Notes: generated from the sequence alone by a model not told the origin. Positions 39,926 to 48,447 are shown, numbered from the stretch's first letter. The stretch: 56,741 bases of DNA from Candidatus Eiseniibacteriota bacterium (GCA_016712505.1 JADJQY010000011.1:1-56741), one strand, 5' to 3'. A program made the numbers and translations.

Positions 39926-42299
39926 TTAGGCCGCGTAAAGGATGGTCTGCAACTCATGGATCGCCTCGCGGAGCTTCTCCGCGCCGCCGAAGTACTTGGC
40001 GATCTCGATGACGTTGCCGTGGTCAGAAATGGGCGGCACTTGCAGCACGTCCGGGAGGACGAACTGCGCGGTGCCGTGCTCCGCGTACTTCTCGAGCAGC
40101 TCCTCCAGGATCCGCCTCGCGGTGCCCGTGTGCTTCTCCAAGAACTCGCGGCGCTCCTTGCGCACGCGGTCTGCCCTCTCTCGCCGCGTCTTCAGCGGCG
40201 CGCTGTAGGCGACGTGGCAGAGCAGATCGAAGGGGTCGGCGTCGGGCTGTGACGTGACCTTGGTGAGCTCGTCGAAGTCGATGCCGCGCTCGGCGAGGCG
40301 CTCGATGATGTCGGCGCGCTTCTCCGGTTCGGCCCACGCCTCGCGCAGCTCGGCCGCCGTCGGGAAGAGGGTGCGAACGCGCTCGGCCGTGTAGTCCGTG
40401 AACTGCACGACGCGGAGTTGCTTGCCCTCGGGATCGAGCTCGTAGACGAGGTGCGCCGCGACCTGCACCTGGCCGCCGTCGAAGTAGTACTTCCTGGGCT
40501 CGCCGTCGTCTTCGTCGTCGGGCGAGAGCCCGCCGCCAGGGCGGTCCGGGCGGCTCCGAAACCTTCAGGGGCTCGGGCTCGTCGACCTTGTACGTGTCCG
40601 GCTTTGCCTTGCCCTTGTCGTCGATCTCCTCCTCGCTCACGCGAGCGGGCTCGCCGTCGAAGTCGGGGTCGGCGAAGAGCGTCGTGGCCGAGCCGGTGTA
40701 GTCGAGGATGTTGAAGAACAGCTTGCCGTAGTCGTCGCGCACGCGCGTGCCGCGACCGATGATCTGCTTGAACTCGCTCATCGAGCCGACGACGCGCACG
40801 AGAACGACGTTCTTCACGGTGGGCGCGTCGACGCCGGTCGTGAGGAGTTGGGACGTCGTGAGGATGACGGGCGTCTGCTTCTCCAGCTCCTGGAAGCGAC
40901 TCAAGTGCCCGCGCCCGACGTCGCCCTCGTCGGAGGTCACGCGGCAGACGAAGTCCGGGTGCTTCTGCACGAGGTCGGCGTTCAGGTTCGAGAGTGCTCG
41001 GCGCATCTCGTCGGCATGCTCCTGGTCGACGCAGAAGACGATGGTCTTGCCGTAGCGGTCGGTGTTCTTGAGGAACTCGGTGAAGTGCGCCGCGATGGCG
41101 TTGGTGCGGGTGCGCAGCGCGACAACGCGCTCGAAGTCCTTGGTCGTGTACTCGCGGTCAGGGATCTCGCGCCCCGTGCGGTCGGTTTCGCCGGCGTTCG
41201 GACGCCAGCCTGCCGCGTCGAACGTCGTGATGACCCGGTGAACGCGGTAGGGCGCGAGGAAGCCGTCCTCGATGCCTTGCTTCAGGCTGTACTGGAAGAT
41301 GGGCGCGCCGAAGTACGAGTACGTGTCGCGGTTGTCCTCGCGCAGCGGCGTGGCCGTCATGCCGATCTGGTACGCGGGCTCGAAGTACTCGAGGATCTCG
41401 CGCCAGCTACTCTCGTCGCGCGCGCTGCCGCGATGGCACTCGTCGATGATGATTAGGTCGAAGAAGTCCTTGGAGTACTCCTTGAAGAGCGCTGGGCGCC
41501 CCTCGCCACCGGCCAGCGCTTGGTAGATGGAGAAGTACATCTCGCGGCTCTTAACCGCGTTGCCGCCTTCGATCTTCGCGCGGGCGTCACCGAAGGGCGC
41601 GAACATCTTGGCGTAGGGATCGTCGACGAGGATGTTGCGGTCGGCGAGGAAGAGAATGCGCGGCTTGCGATGGTCGCCCGTGCGGTTCCAGCGCGCCGAC
41701 CAGAGCTTCCAGCAGATCTGGAACGCCACGAATGTCTTGCCCGTGCCGGTCGCCATCGTGAGCAGGACGCGCTTCTGCCCCTGCACGACGGCCTGCACCG
41801 CGCGGTTGATGGCGATCTCTTGATAGTAGCGTGGCGACTTCCCGAGGACGCTGTAGCCGGGGGTGAGCAGTCGCTCGGCGGCCTCCTCGGTGAGCCTCTC
41901 GCCACCGCGGAGGCGAGCCCAGAGGTCCGCGGGCGTCGGAAACTCGGTGAGCTCGCGCTCGAGCCCCGTGAGGAAGTCGAACTCGACGATGCCGTGACCG
42001 TTCGTGGCGTAGGCGAACTTGAGCCCGAGGACCGTCGCGTAGTCCTTCGCCTGCTGAAGCCCGTCGCTCGGCGACTTGTACGCGGCCTTCGCCTCGACGA
42101 CGGCGATCGGGAAGTCGCGCGTGTAGCGGAGCAGGTAATCCGCGCGCTTTTGCATCTGCCGGCGGGCCTTGTTGCCTACGACAACGATGCGCCCATCGGT
42201 GAAGGATTTCTGCTCCGTGAGCGAGTGCGGATCATTCTCCCAGCCCGCCGCCTGGAGCTTCGGGACAACGTACTTCCTACAGGTGTCGGCTTCGTTCCC
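39926..42299 (-). CDS. hsdR: Type I restriction subunit, EcoEI-like (one frameshift, start codon unclear)
   Basis: An ATP-dependent translocase-nuclease of about 790 aa. The nuclease core is YLLRYTRDFPIAVVEAKAAY (D...ExK). Helicase motifs are TMATGTGKTFVAFQICW (Walker A), LIIIDECHRGSA (II), GMTATPL (III) and EFKQIIGRGTRVRDDYGK (VI). The C-terminal EcoEI_R_C-like domain follows a shift near 40545 and ends HELQTILYAA. The family N-terminus should begin (M)NEADTCRKYVVPKLQAAGW. That peptide is present, but the codon in the start position (42297-42299, minus strand) is GGG. The next in-frame ATG is at 42155, inside the nuclease domain, so either the start is mutated or a base is wrong. Confidence 0.88.
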
Positions 42300-42424
42300 C
42301 TCGCCTGGCTCCTCTCCGCGTCACCCACCTGGCGTCGGTACTCCCCTTTGCGTGTGCCCCAGGACCCCCCCCCGCGACGGGGCCAAGCCTCGCAGCCGGG
42401 GCTGTTGAACCGCAGCAACCACAC

Positions 42425-42591
42425 CCATTCTGGCGGTAGAGCAGCTCGTTCGCGACCTTGCCGCCGGGGTACTTGTAGGTGAGTTCGAGCGCCTCAGAGC
42501 CGAGCGATTGCACGCTCACGACCGTCACGCGGCCGTGCGGAAGAACGCCTCGGACGGCTGCGTTGGGTTGTAGCCCTTCCAGTTTGGTCAA
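42425..42591 (-). pseudogene. N-terminal stub of a SNF2-type helicase (DISARM DrmD-like family)
   Basis: The leftward frame begins MTKLEGLQPNAAVRGVLPHG and continues RVTVVSVQSLGSEALELTYK then GGKVANELLYR, about 53 residues. This is the characteristic start of a family of large SNF2-type helicases found in defence islands, including, as I recall, DrmD-like proteins. The expected continuation is absent; unrelated sequence with a run of nine Cs follows, and hsdR starts about 125 bases on. Only the first 5% of the gene survives. Confidence 0.55.
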
Positions 42592-42976
42592 GCGGCGCTC
42601 CCCAGCCGACGCCCGCCGGAGCAGGTCGAAACCTCGGCGGACTGGACGGCCAAGCGGTTCAGGGCTGGGCGGGAGTCTACTCCGACCACGGGCGCGAGGC
42701 TAGGTCCACGTGCTGCGCCTTCTCCGCAGTGACCCATTCTCAGTTCGCCCGGGGCGATTCCCTGCGATCCCAGACTCGCTTGCGAATTCCAACCCCACCT
42801 GTCGGGGCCCGCGCAATCGGCGTACCTAGTAGGCGGCTAGTTCTCCGCCGGACTAGCTGGATGCGCACAAGTTCGGATGCGACCCCAACGTGCCGGGATG
42901 CGCAACTTTCTCCGCAAGTAGACTTTTTTCACTAGGCGAAATCGGGGGCAAGCCGACAAAATACCGAAGAGGTTGT
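42592..42976. other. Non-coding region between island and tRNA genes
   Basis: No gene seen. It contains three GGATGCG units (42859, 42875, 42896; two extend to GGATGCGCA) and an inverted repeat GCTAGT/ACTAGC near 42835-42856. A T6 run is at about 42924. It could hold regulatory or attachment sequences, but I found no second copy of the tRNA ends in the window. Confidence 0.35.
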
Positions 42977-43049
42977 GGAGCGGGTGGGGTTCGAACCCAC
43001 GTCGCCAGGATTAGCATTCCCGTGCCTCATCCGACTAGGCTACCGCTCC
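42977..43049 (-). tRNA. tRNA-like gene with GCU (Ser) anticodon but short variable loop
   Basis: A full cloverleaf folds by hand: acceptor GGAGCGG/CCGCTCC, D arm GCCT...AGGC, anticodon stem CGGGA/TCCTG with loop ATGCTAA (U33, anticodon GCU, A37), a 5-base variable loop GCGAC, and T arm GTGGG-TTCGAAC-CCCAC. It is 73 nt with discriminator A and no encoded CCA. GCU should be serine, yet bacterial serine tRNAs have a long variable arm and usually G73. See findings. Confidence 0.75.
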
Positions 43050-43060
43050 ACAATGTCTGA

Positions 43061-43135
43061 ACCCCCTCCGGGATTCGAACCCGGAACCGGCCCTGCGTTC
43101 TAGGCAGCTGCTCTATCCAATTGAGCTAAGGGGGC
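43061..43135 (-). tRNA. tRNA gene, Arg-like body, loop reads AGA (or UCU if inverted)
   Basis: Acceptor GCCCCCT/AGGGGGT (terminal G-U), D arm GCTC-AATTGGATA-GAGC, anticodon arm GCTGC-CTAGAAC-GCAGG, T arm CCGGG-TTCGAAT-CCCGG. The body is very like bacterial tRNA-Arg(UCU) (TTAGCTCAxTTGGATAGAGCA). As written the anticodon is AGA. The reverse complement of the loop, GTTCTAG, gives U33-UCU-A37. The anticodon stem has one G-G mismatch, and the position after the acceptor is U. Confidence 0.65.
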
Positions 43136-43137
43136 AT

Positions 43138-43172
43138 AAAGACCCCGGGTGCTTGCGGCACCTGGGGTCTTT
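43138..43172. terminator. Strong hairpin between the winged-helix gene and the tRNAs
   Basis: AAAGACCCCGGGTGC (43138-43152) pairs with GCACCTGGGGTCTTT (43158-43172) over 15 bp with one G-T mismatch and a TTGCG loop. The A-run/T-run flanks let it act in either direction; it would end the leftward gene at 43176 just before the tRNA genes. Confidence 0.8.
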
Positions 43173-43175
43173 CTC

Positions 43176-43610
43176 TTATTTCGATTGCAGTTCGGGGGTC
43201 GCTCTCTCTTCCTCGGAACTCGGAGGCTTCCGTGCGTACCGAGTCGCGCGCCTCCCTTCGCCGCGCTCAATGATCAGGATCGACCCCTTCGCTTCCAGTC
43301 GTCGGAGCGCCGAGGAGATCGAACCCAACTTCAGCTGGTCCGCTGGAACCCCGGCAAGGGCCAGTGTGTCGATTACGTCCTGCACCACGAAGGGCTTCTC
43401 AAGTCGCCCAACCTCCTGCTCGATCGTCCGGAAGAGCCGTCCCCACCGGACCGGTGGTCGTCCGTCTGCGCCGCGGTTCGTGCTCGTGAGCGCCATGACC
43501 CGATCCAGCGCCTCGATGTTCCGGCGGTATTCATCCTCAAGTTGCTTCGCGGCACGGTGGTAGTCCAACTCCAGCTGCCGCTTCAATCGTTGATACTCAA
43601 GCTCCCGCAT
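43176..43610 (-). CDS. Coiled-coil plus winged-helix protein
   Basis: A 144-aa protein from the ATG at 43610. Residues 1-45 are a charged helix (ELEYQRLKRQLELDYHRAAK, QLEDEYRRNIEALDRVMAL) likely to form a coiled coil. Residues 60-125 look like a winged helix (FVVQDVIDTLALAGVPADQL, SISSALRRLEAKGSILIIER). It resembles small regulators of no assigned family. The gene is complete and followed by a strong terminator hairpin. Confidence 0.6.
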   Translation of the reverse strand: MRELEYQRLKRQLELDYHRAAKQLEDEYRRNIEALDRVMALTSTNRGADGRPPVRWGRLFRTIEQEVGRLEKPFVVQDVIDTLALAGVPADQLKLGSISSALRRLEAKGSILIIERGEGRRATRYARKPPSSEEERATPELQSK

Positions 43611-44529
43611 GAACCCACCGTAGCACACGCATCGCCTCGCCACAACCGGCTGGAGCCACTTTTTCCAAATCGCCAAACAACTCGATCGCCTTGTTCGCTG
43701 ACTGCGTGTTAGTAGCGATCCATAAAGCACTGACATACATATAATTATGGCACATTAGACGTTCAGGATCCGTGGATGTTGCCAAGCTACCGTGCTGGGG
43801 TGTGTTGAGCGGGAGACCGGGCCCGCCCTCTTCCGGGCTTCAGAGGCGGACTGGGATTGACTCGAACGCTCGACCCATCAGATGGATCCGACGGGACAAT
43901 CTGAAACCGGGGGTGCTGCCCGCATCGGGACGCTCGGCAACTGCGGGCGCTACCAGACGCGGATTCCTCGGAGTGCGAATGGTCCCTGCGCAGGGTGACG
44001 CGCGGCGAAGTCCCACCGCCGCAGTGTGTTCTGCGCCTTTCGCTTGAACCACGTCGAGCTATCCTGGCAGCCGAACGGCCGGATTCTGGCCATTTCGGCC
44101 GCAAGGGGCAGCCAAACGGCAGGATTCCGCCCGATTTTCGCCGCCAAACGCCCCTTGCAGGGGCAGGCGAACTCCCCTTGATCGCGACGTCCCTAGGACT
44201 TACGTCATCGGGGCACGATCGCACCTGCCTGCGTCTCCCCTGCCCGACTGCCGTTTCTGGTGCCCAAAACGGGGTTCCTGGCCCCCCGGATGCCGCCCAA
44301 TCTGCCCCTGGGCGCGCCCGGACCTCGAGTTTTCCGCACCCCGGCGCCGATTCCGCGCCCCCAACTGGCCCTCAGACCCGGTCGGCCCTCGCGGTGTTCG
44401 GCGTCAGGTGGTAGGCTCTTTCGTTCGCCCTACGATGCGGCCTCGTACGGGCGGGCCTGAGCCGGGAGCGGACGCCAGTTCGCCCCGGCTCCCTTCATTG
44501 CCTTGACCCGTTCCCGCCCGCAACGACAC
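43611..44529. other. Long non-coding region with repeats
   Basis: Open frames here are short or lack ribosome sites and family features. The region holds an imperfect tandem duplication at 44066-44148, a CCCC-TTGCA-GGGG hairpin near 44151-44163 and, at its right end, the leader of the recombinase gene. An AT-rich spot at 43730-43755 (CATATAATTATGGCAC) may be the promoter of the leftward gene at 43610. Confidence 0.4.
44066..44148 (+). repeat. Imperfect 41-bp tandem duplication
   Basis: GGCAGCCGAACGGCCGGATT at 44066 and GGCAGCCAAACGGCAGGATT at 44107 begin two adjoining copies, each continuing C(T/C)G(G/C)CC...TTTCG(G/C)CC-type sequence. The period is 41. Confidence 0.6.
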
Positions 44530-44554
44530 TGGGTACCCGAGGAGGTACCCCATG
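44530..44554 (+). promoter_or_regulatory. Ribosome-site hairpin of the recombinase gene
   Basis: GGGTACC and GGTACCC form a perfect 7-bp stem around CGAGGA just before the ATG at 44552. The AGGAGG ribosome site spans the loop and the first bases of the right arm, so folding would hide it partly. Confidence 0.5.
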
Positions 44555-45130
44555 CGCGCGACCCGCCACCTGAGCCCAGACACCCTCACCGGGGACGACG
44601 TCCAAATGCTGCTTCGCGCTTCCAGCGGACGTCCACGCGACCACGCCATCTTCTCCCTGGCGCTCGGCACCGGCCTCCGCCTGGGCGAGCTGGTGGGGCT
44701 GAACGTGGGCGACGTCTTCTTCCCCTCGGGCGAACCACGATCCCGGATCCGCGTGCGGGCTAAGATCGCCAAGCGTGGTCGGGTGGGCGATGCATTCCTG
44801 CCGGCGGCGCTCGGACCGAAGCTGGTCCGGTTTTACCGGGAGAAGCTCGACCGGCACGAGCGCATCGATCCGGACGCACCGCTCTTCGCCGGACTCTCCC
44901 GCCGGCGGATCTCGCCCCGTCGGGTTCAAGTGCTCTTCGCGGAGTACCAACGTGCCGCGGGGTTCGATCGTCACTACCCCTTCCATGCTCTGAGGCACAC
45001 GGCAGTCACGAACGTCTACCTGGCCTCGCGGGATGCCTTCCTAGCTCAGAGATCCGCGCGGCATTGCTCGCCGCTCGCGCGAGTCCGCCCGGGACGGCCT
45101 GAATCCGCCTTGGGTCAGCACCCCACGTAG
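44552..45130 (+). pseudogene. Tyrosine recombinase truncated before the catalytic tyrosine
   Basis: A 192-aa frame of the short (no SAM-like N-domain) XerC/phage integrase type. Catalytic Arg-I is in GTGLRLGELVGLNVGD, the beta-strand Lys region in RVRAKIAKRGRVGDAFLP, and HxxR in YPFHALRHTAVTNVYLA. The next segment (FLAQRSARHCSPLARV) starts as expected, but the usual '(T)xxYxH' tyrosine helix is missing and the frame runs into the 3' end of the convergent GIY-YIG gene, overlapping by 16 bases. Either the true end was lost at this junction or a shift near 45050 hides it. Likely a non-functional remnant of a mobile element. Confidence 0.75.
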
Positions 45131-45861
45131 GTGACTGGACTCTGGGCGCCCACCCGAAAGTACGTCTCCACCGAGCGCCCTACGTACAGATCCCGCACGT
45201 CGGCTGGCGCGGGCGTTCCAACGAACTCCCAGCGTCCCGGGACGGAGACATCGGCAAGGGCTCTTGTGGTGTACGGAAGAGTACCGGCCGCATGCCAGCT
45301 CTCGATGGTGTACACCTCTCGAACAACCGCGTGGAACACGGCACAAGCGTACTGCGCGGCGAGGCGACGATCGCCGACCTTCCAGACACCTCGCGTCGCT
45401 TCATACAGGTCGTGATCTGACATTCCGTGTCGATAGAGCCGATTGATGCGAATCAGAATCACGGGGTGGACGATGCTGGCCGGGATCGGCGCATAGTAGG
45501 CGATCAGCTCAGATAGGGGCACTCTTCCGAGCTGGACGCTCTTCCACCCGCGAACAGCGTTCGTCAGCTCACCTAGGCCGAACAGGTCGATCACCGCCGC
45601 CTCGATTCGGAGGGCGGTCTCCTCATCGGATAGAGCGTGGGCGAGAACCTCTAGCTGTGGCTCCAATCCCGCTGCCCGGATCTCGCGGATGGTCGAAGTC
45701 TTCCGGGACTCGACCTGATCACTGAGGTGCGCCAGGACGCGCCCCGCCTTTCCTTTGCCGACGTAAAACGGCTTACCGGTCCGCGGATCCACATAGAGGT
45801 ACACGTAGTAGCCGAGCTGCTGCGCGACCTCCGTTGGAACCTTCAAGCGAGCCTGGTCCAT
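45115..45861 (-). CDS. LEM3-type GIY-YIG protein fused to shared C-terminal domain
   Basis: An intact 248-aa protein. Residues 15-110 form a GIY-YIG domain of the LEM3-like branch: YYVYLYVDPRTGKPFYVGKG (YVY...FYVG, then KGKAGRV), TIREIRAAGLEPQLEVLAHA and RIEAAVIDLFGLGELTNAVR with the late Glu and Asn. Residues 125-248 (HPVILIRINRLYRHGMSDHD, LYEATRGVWKVG, VVREVYTIESWHAAGTLPYT) match the stand-alone protein at 13811-14209. The ribosome site is GCGGGAGA. It follows the exported FlgD-domain gene by 22 bases. The probable activity is DNA or RNA cleavage by the GIY-YIG domain. Confidence 0.78.
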   Translation of the reverse strand: MDQARLKVPTEVAQQLGYYVYLYVDPRTGKPFYVGKGKAGRVLAHLSDQVESRKTSTIREIRAAGLEPQLEVLAHALSDEETALRIEAAVIDLFGLGELTNAVRGWKSVQLGRVPLSELIAYYAPIPASIVHPVILIRINRLYRHGMSDHDLYEATRGVWKVGDRRLAAQYACAVFHAVVREVYTIESWHAAGTLPYTTRALADVSVPGRWEFVGTPAPADVRDLYVGRSVETYFRVGAQSPVTYVGC

Positions 45862-45883
45862 CGCGATCTCCCGCAGGTTCCGG

Positions 45884-46498
45884 TTAGCGCCGGTCGATCT
45901 TGCCCGCGATCACGGCGTGGGGGGTCTCGACTCGCGAGAAGTAGACCCCCGCCGGCACGGCTTCACTCTGCTCATTTCTCCCATCCCACGTGACCGAGGC
46001 ATCGCCTGCGGGCAGATCGCCTTCAAGCACCGTGCGGACCAGGCGTCCGGTCGCGTCGAAGATCCGGACAGAGACGGGGCCGGCGGTGGCGATGGAGAAG
46101 GTGATGCGACTCGAGCGAGACGATGGGTTCGGTACGGTGCTGGCTCTTCTAGTTGATGGTGCACCGTCTGATGGAAGCCCGGAGGCGGGCCACGACCCAG
46201 CATCATGCCAGCCGTTCTGAGGATTGCTGTTCGGGACGTAGAGCATCCGCTCGTCCATAGTGACCAGCGTGTTGAGGTCCCAGAACTTGAGCTGCTCCAG
46301 AGAAACGGGGGGATCCCAGTCCGCGCGGCGAATCCAGTCGATCTCGTTGTTCGTGTTGAACTCCCATACGTGCCCGTCGCTGTCGAGGATGCAGTTCAAG
46401 TGCGAGTGAGCCACAATTCCGGGTTGGTCGTGGATGACGTAGCCCGCCATGGCCGGGAGTGGAAGGAGCAAGGCAAGTGCGAGGACAGCGGTGCGCAT
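45884..46498 (-). CDS. Exported protein with FlgD-like sorting domain
   Basis: A 204-aa protein with a clear signal peptide (MRTAVLALALLLPLPAMAG). A short unknown domain follows (HSHLNCILDSDGHVWEFNTN, LNTLVTMDERMLYVPNSNPQ). The C-terminal 75 residues are a FlgD-like Ig module: VSVRIFDATGRLVRTVLEGD, LPAGDASVTWDGRNEQSEAV, PAGVYFSRVETP. The frame is intact, with the ribosome site TTGCAAC-GGAGGAA upstream. It starts 23 bases after the RCC1-type gene; the two were probably co-transcribed. Confidence 0.75.
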   Translation of the reverse strand: MRTAVLALALLLPLPAMAGYVIHDQPGIVAHSHLNCILDSDGHVWEFNTNNEIDWIRRADWDPPVSLEQLKFWDLNTLVTMDERMLYVPNSNPQNGWHDAGSWPASGLPSDGAPSTRRASTVPNPSSRSSRITFSIATAGPVSVRIFDATGRLVRTVLEGDLPAGDASVTWDGRNEQSEAVPAGVYFSRVETPHAVIAGKIDRR

Positions 46499-46521
46499 GA
46501 GTTCCTCCTTGGTTGCGATCG

Positions 46522-48374
46522 TCAGCGTGTCACGACAACGCGCCCGCTGACTGGGACGCCGTCAGTTTCGATTGTGTAAAGATAGACTCCCGAGGGAACA
46601 TCGTGGCCGCCGTCGTCGCGGCCGTCCCAGATGAGGGATCCAGCGCCGGCTCTCTGCGCGCCAGGACTGAGAGTACGCACGAGACGCCCTCCCGCGTCAT
46701 GAATCCGGACCGAGATCCAGCCAGGCTGTGCAAGGGAGAAGAAGATCGTCGTTGTCCCGGCCGAGGGATTCGGCGCGGCGCGATGCTTGTTATCAACGGA
46801 ACCCGGCTCGACCGCCGATGTGATGCAGATGTCAGTCACGCAGACGACCCCATCGCCCTGGTAGGTGCCGCCGTAGCCCTGGCACTCGTCCGCCGTCAGC
46901 TGGGTGCAGAATGCGTTGAGACAACATGCGCCTGCCGGCATCGGACACGGATTCGGATCGCAGTCTGTCTCGGCGCCGTTCCAGGAGTCACCCGCAGAGT
47001 GGCACTCAGGTTGCGTCGTGATCGAACACGATCCGTCGAGGTGGCAGCATCGTCCGGTCGGTATGTGGCGGAGCCGAAGATTGTGATAGACGCCTGAGGC
47101 GAGCCCAACGAACTCAGTGTTCGGCGGGGGCACATCACACTGGCCATACACGTTGTACCCCCACGCCACGACCATTCCATCGGACTTCAGCCCCACGCTG
47201 TGCCAATGGCCGGCTGAAACGGCGACGAAGTCCACGTTCGGCTCCGGCACCTCGCATTCGCCGTGTGCGTTTGAACCCCAAGCCACAATCGATCCGTCCC
47301 GGCTGAGCGCAAGATTGTGGTAGAACCCGACCGCAAGAGCGATGAAGTCGGTGCTCGAACTCGGGACCTCGCACTGATGATCTAGGTTCAGGCCCCAAGC
47401 GACGACCGATCCGTCGCCCTTCAAGCCGACTGAGTGGGCATGACCAGCTCCGACCGCGACGAACCCGCTGTTCGGCGACGGCACGTTGCACTGGCCATGG
47501 TCGTTCGCCCCCCAAGCTTCGATCGCTCCATTCACCGTGAGACCTAGGCTGTGCTCGAGCCGGCTTCGATCGCCACAAACCCTCCGACCGGGGTCGGTGC
47601 GTCACACTGACCTGAGCCGTTCTCACCCCAGGCAATGACCGAACCATCAGCCCTAAGGCCAAGGCTGTGCCAATTGCCCCCAGCGACAGCAACGAAGCCT
47701 GAGTTCGGGGTCGGCACGTCGCACTGCCCCGACTCATTGGCACCCCATGCGTCGATAGAGCCAGAACCTCGGAGCCCGAGGCTTTGGTTGTGGCCGCACG
47801 CGACGGCGACGAAACCATCGTTCGGCAGGGGCACGTCGCATTGCAGGTCGGCGTTGTCCCCCCACGCGACGATCGGACCGGCGACGCGGTCGGGTCGCGC
47901 GAGCGACCATTCGATCGGAATCCAGACGGTCCGTGTGGTGTTGCATGACCCACCCTGCTGAAGCTCGACACGTATCGTGCTGAAGTCGGTGGGTCGGTGA
48001 CCGAGCCACTCCTCCCCGTCTAGTGCAGCGTTCTGATCCCCACGGTCGTTCACATGCCCGATGGTGAGGTTCCCGGGCTCGAGCCAAAGGGTCAGGTCGT
48101 ACTGGCAGTTCGAATCCGACTCAGTCCCGCCCGGTCCCGAACAAAACGCGGCCCCAAACTCGCTCAGCACGCCAAAGTGGTAGGGGCTGGGACCGAACAC
48201 TGGACCCAGGAGATCCGGCAGATAGAGCTGCAGGGTGTCCGTCGATCCCTCTTCGAAGCAACCGACGGGCGCGCTGTCCCATCCGTGGAATGCTAGCCGG
48301 ATCGTCGAGGCTATGGCCGTCGCGGGCGCAAGAGCCAGGGGGAGCAGAATCGCTCCAACTGCGTAGACTCCCAT
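46522..48374 (-). CDS. Exported RCC1-repeat beta-propeller with Cys-rich and sorting domains (one frameshift)
   Basis: The start at 48374 follows TTTTGAGGAGGCCGAG and gives a signal peptide (MGVYAVGAILLPLALAPATA). After an N-terminal domain there are seven RCC1-like repeats of about 35 residues, of the form 'FVAV-GxxHSLGLxxDGSVxAWGxNxxGQCDVPxPN'. Then two Cys-rich repeats (GRCCHLDGSCSITTQPECHS; GACCLNAFCTQLTADECQGY) and a FlgD-like Ig end (ISVRIHDAGGRLVRTLSPGA, VPSGVYLYTIET). One base (a C in GAGC[C]ACAGC) appears to be missing near 47555, splitting the third and fourth repeats. About 615 aa. A surface propeller of unknown ligand. Confidence 0.8.
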
Positions 48375-48408
48375 CTCGGCCTCCTCAAAACTCTCGTTTG
48401 GAATCACA

Positions 48409-48447
48409 GGGAGCGGCGAAGCTCGGATTGGGCCGGAAGGATTCTAC
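48409..48447 (-). promoter_or_regulatory. Repeated promoter/5' leader element, copy 2
   Basis: 35 of 39 positions match 14369-14407. On the minus strand a TCGAAC box and TAGAAT (5 of 6 to the -10 consensus) are 17 bases apart, the TAGAAT lying in the first bases of the repeat. GAGCTTCGCCGCTC then follows, and the leader runs into the GAGGAGG site of the RCC1-type gene. Confidence 0.55.

Noticed and set aside
39047..40252. A 401-codon rightward frame opposite hsdM/hsdR
   Set aside because: Shadow of GC-rich coding on the other strand, made of Leu/Arg/Val-rich repeats typical of antisense reading.
42859..42902. Replication-origin iterons
   Set aside because: Only three short units with uneven spacing and no replication-initiator gene in the window.
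44066..44148. CRISPR array
   Set aside because: Only two imperfect adjoining copies with no spacers and no cas genes nearby.
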